Assembly: GCF_003481985.1 (NCBI RefSeq)
Contig: NZ_QUMD01000003.1
Span: 1 to 64,000, forward strand
Length of the DNA: 64,000 nucleotides
Reading direction: 5' to 3'
From: Clostridium sp. OF09-36
GTDB taxonomy: Bacteria > Bacillota > Clostridia > Lachnospirales > Lachnospiraceae
A program made the position numbers and the translations under genes. Under the pieces are notes generated by a model, which made no database searches, had not been told where the DNA came from, and saw only the letters and a list, made by a program, of their open reading frames with translations. Below are positions 63,941 through 64,000 of this stretch, piece by piece (the first letter of the stretch is position 1; each line of letters starts with the position of its first letter).

Positions 63941-64000
63941 CATGCGATATGCAGACGAAAACCTGGATATTGCAGCAGTACACAGATGGCAGGAGTCAGA

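Overview
The window comes from a gut-type Firmicute, most likely a Lachnospiraceae member. Evidence is low-to-moderate GC, AGGAGG ribosome sites with frequent TTG/GTG starts, and Clostridia-like chromosomal genes (MaoC/acyl-CoA ligase, MATE pumps, LarA-like racemase, YczE, TrmB). About the first 38 kb is an integrative conjugative element (ICE) of the Tn1549/CTn type; the remaining 26 kb is chromosome.

ICE, 1-38048. The transfer module runs rightward: tail of an unidentified gene, Maff2 remnant, VirB6-like, PrgI, VirB4, NlpC/P60 lytic protein, DUF4315, DUF4366, an inserted AAA/DUF4143 ATPase, topoisomerase III, two accessory proteins, TTRAP, a giant methylase/SNF2-helicase polyprotein with a tnpV gene overprinted in its linker, MobC, a small membrane protein and a MOBP relaxase. 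A cargo block (22.7-31.3 kb) is mostly on the minus strand. It holds an operon with two WXG100-like modular toxin candidates (ParB-like and zincin C-termini), a DUF1292 protein and an M48 protease; then remnants of the epsilon/zeta toxin-antitoxin pair around a kinase gene, erm(B), an HTH gene, and a tyrosine recombinase flanked by 25-bp inverted repeats. The ICE control module follows (XRE, ImmA/IrrE, operator array, sigma-like protein, MazF, Xis-like proteins, integrase) and ends in the 3' half of a tRNA-Arg(CCT) gene, the attachment site.

Chromosome, 38049-64000. First comes a short RNA unit: promoter, two tandem H-type pseudoknots with compensatory changes, and a terminator. Then come a PNPOx-like protein, a diguanylate cyclase, a flavodoxin-like reductase, MATE transporters (two damaged), a fatty acyl-CoA module, a hybrid histidine kinase next to a solute-binding lipoprotein, an aldo/keto reductase, a LysR-flanked LarA/MatC/amidohydrolase catabolic cluster, AlaX-type editing protein, a Crp/Fnr regulator facing a ferredoxin-like protein with an internal 57-bp tandem repeat, and TrmB.

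A general caution: at least ten loci are broken by apparent single-base losses in short homopolymers, in both ICE and chromosome. This looks more like consensus error than biology. Several larger truncations (41-52 kb) look like real deletions or misjoins.
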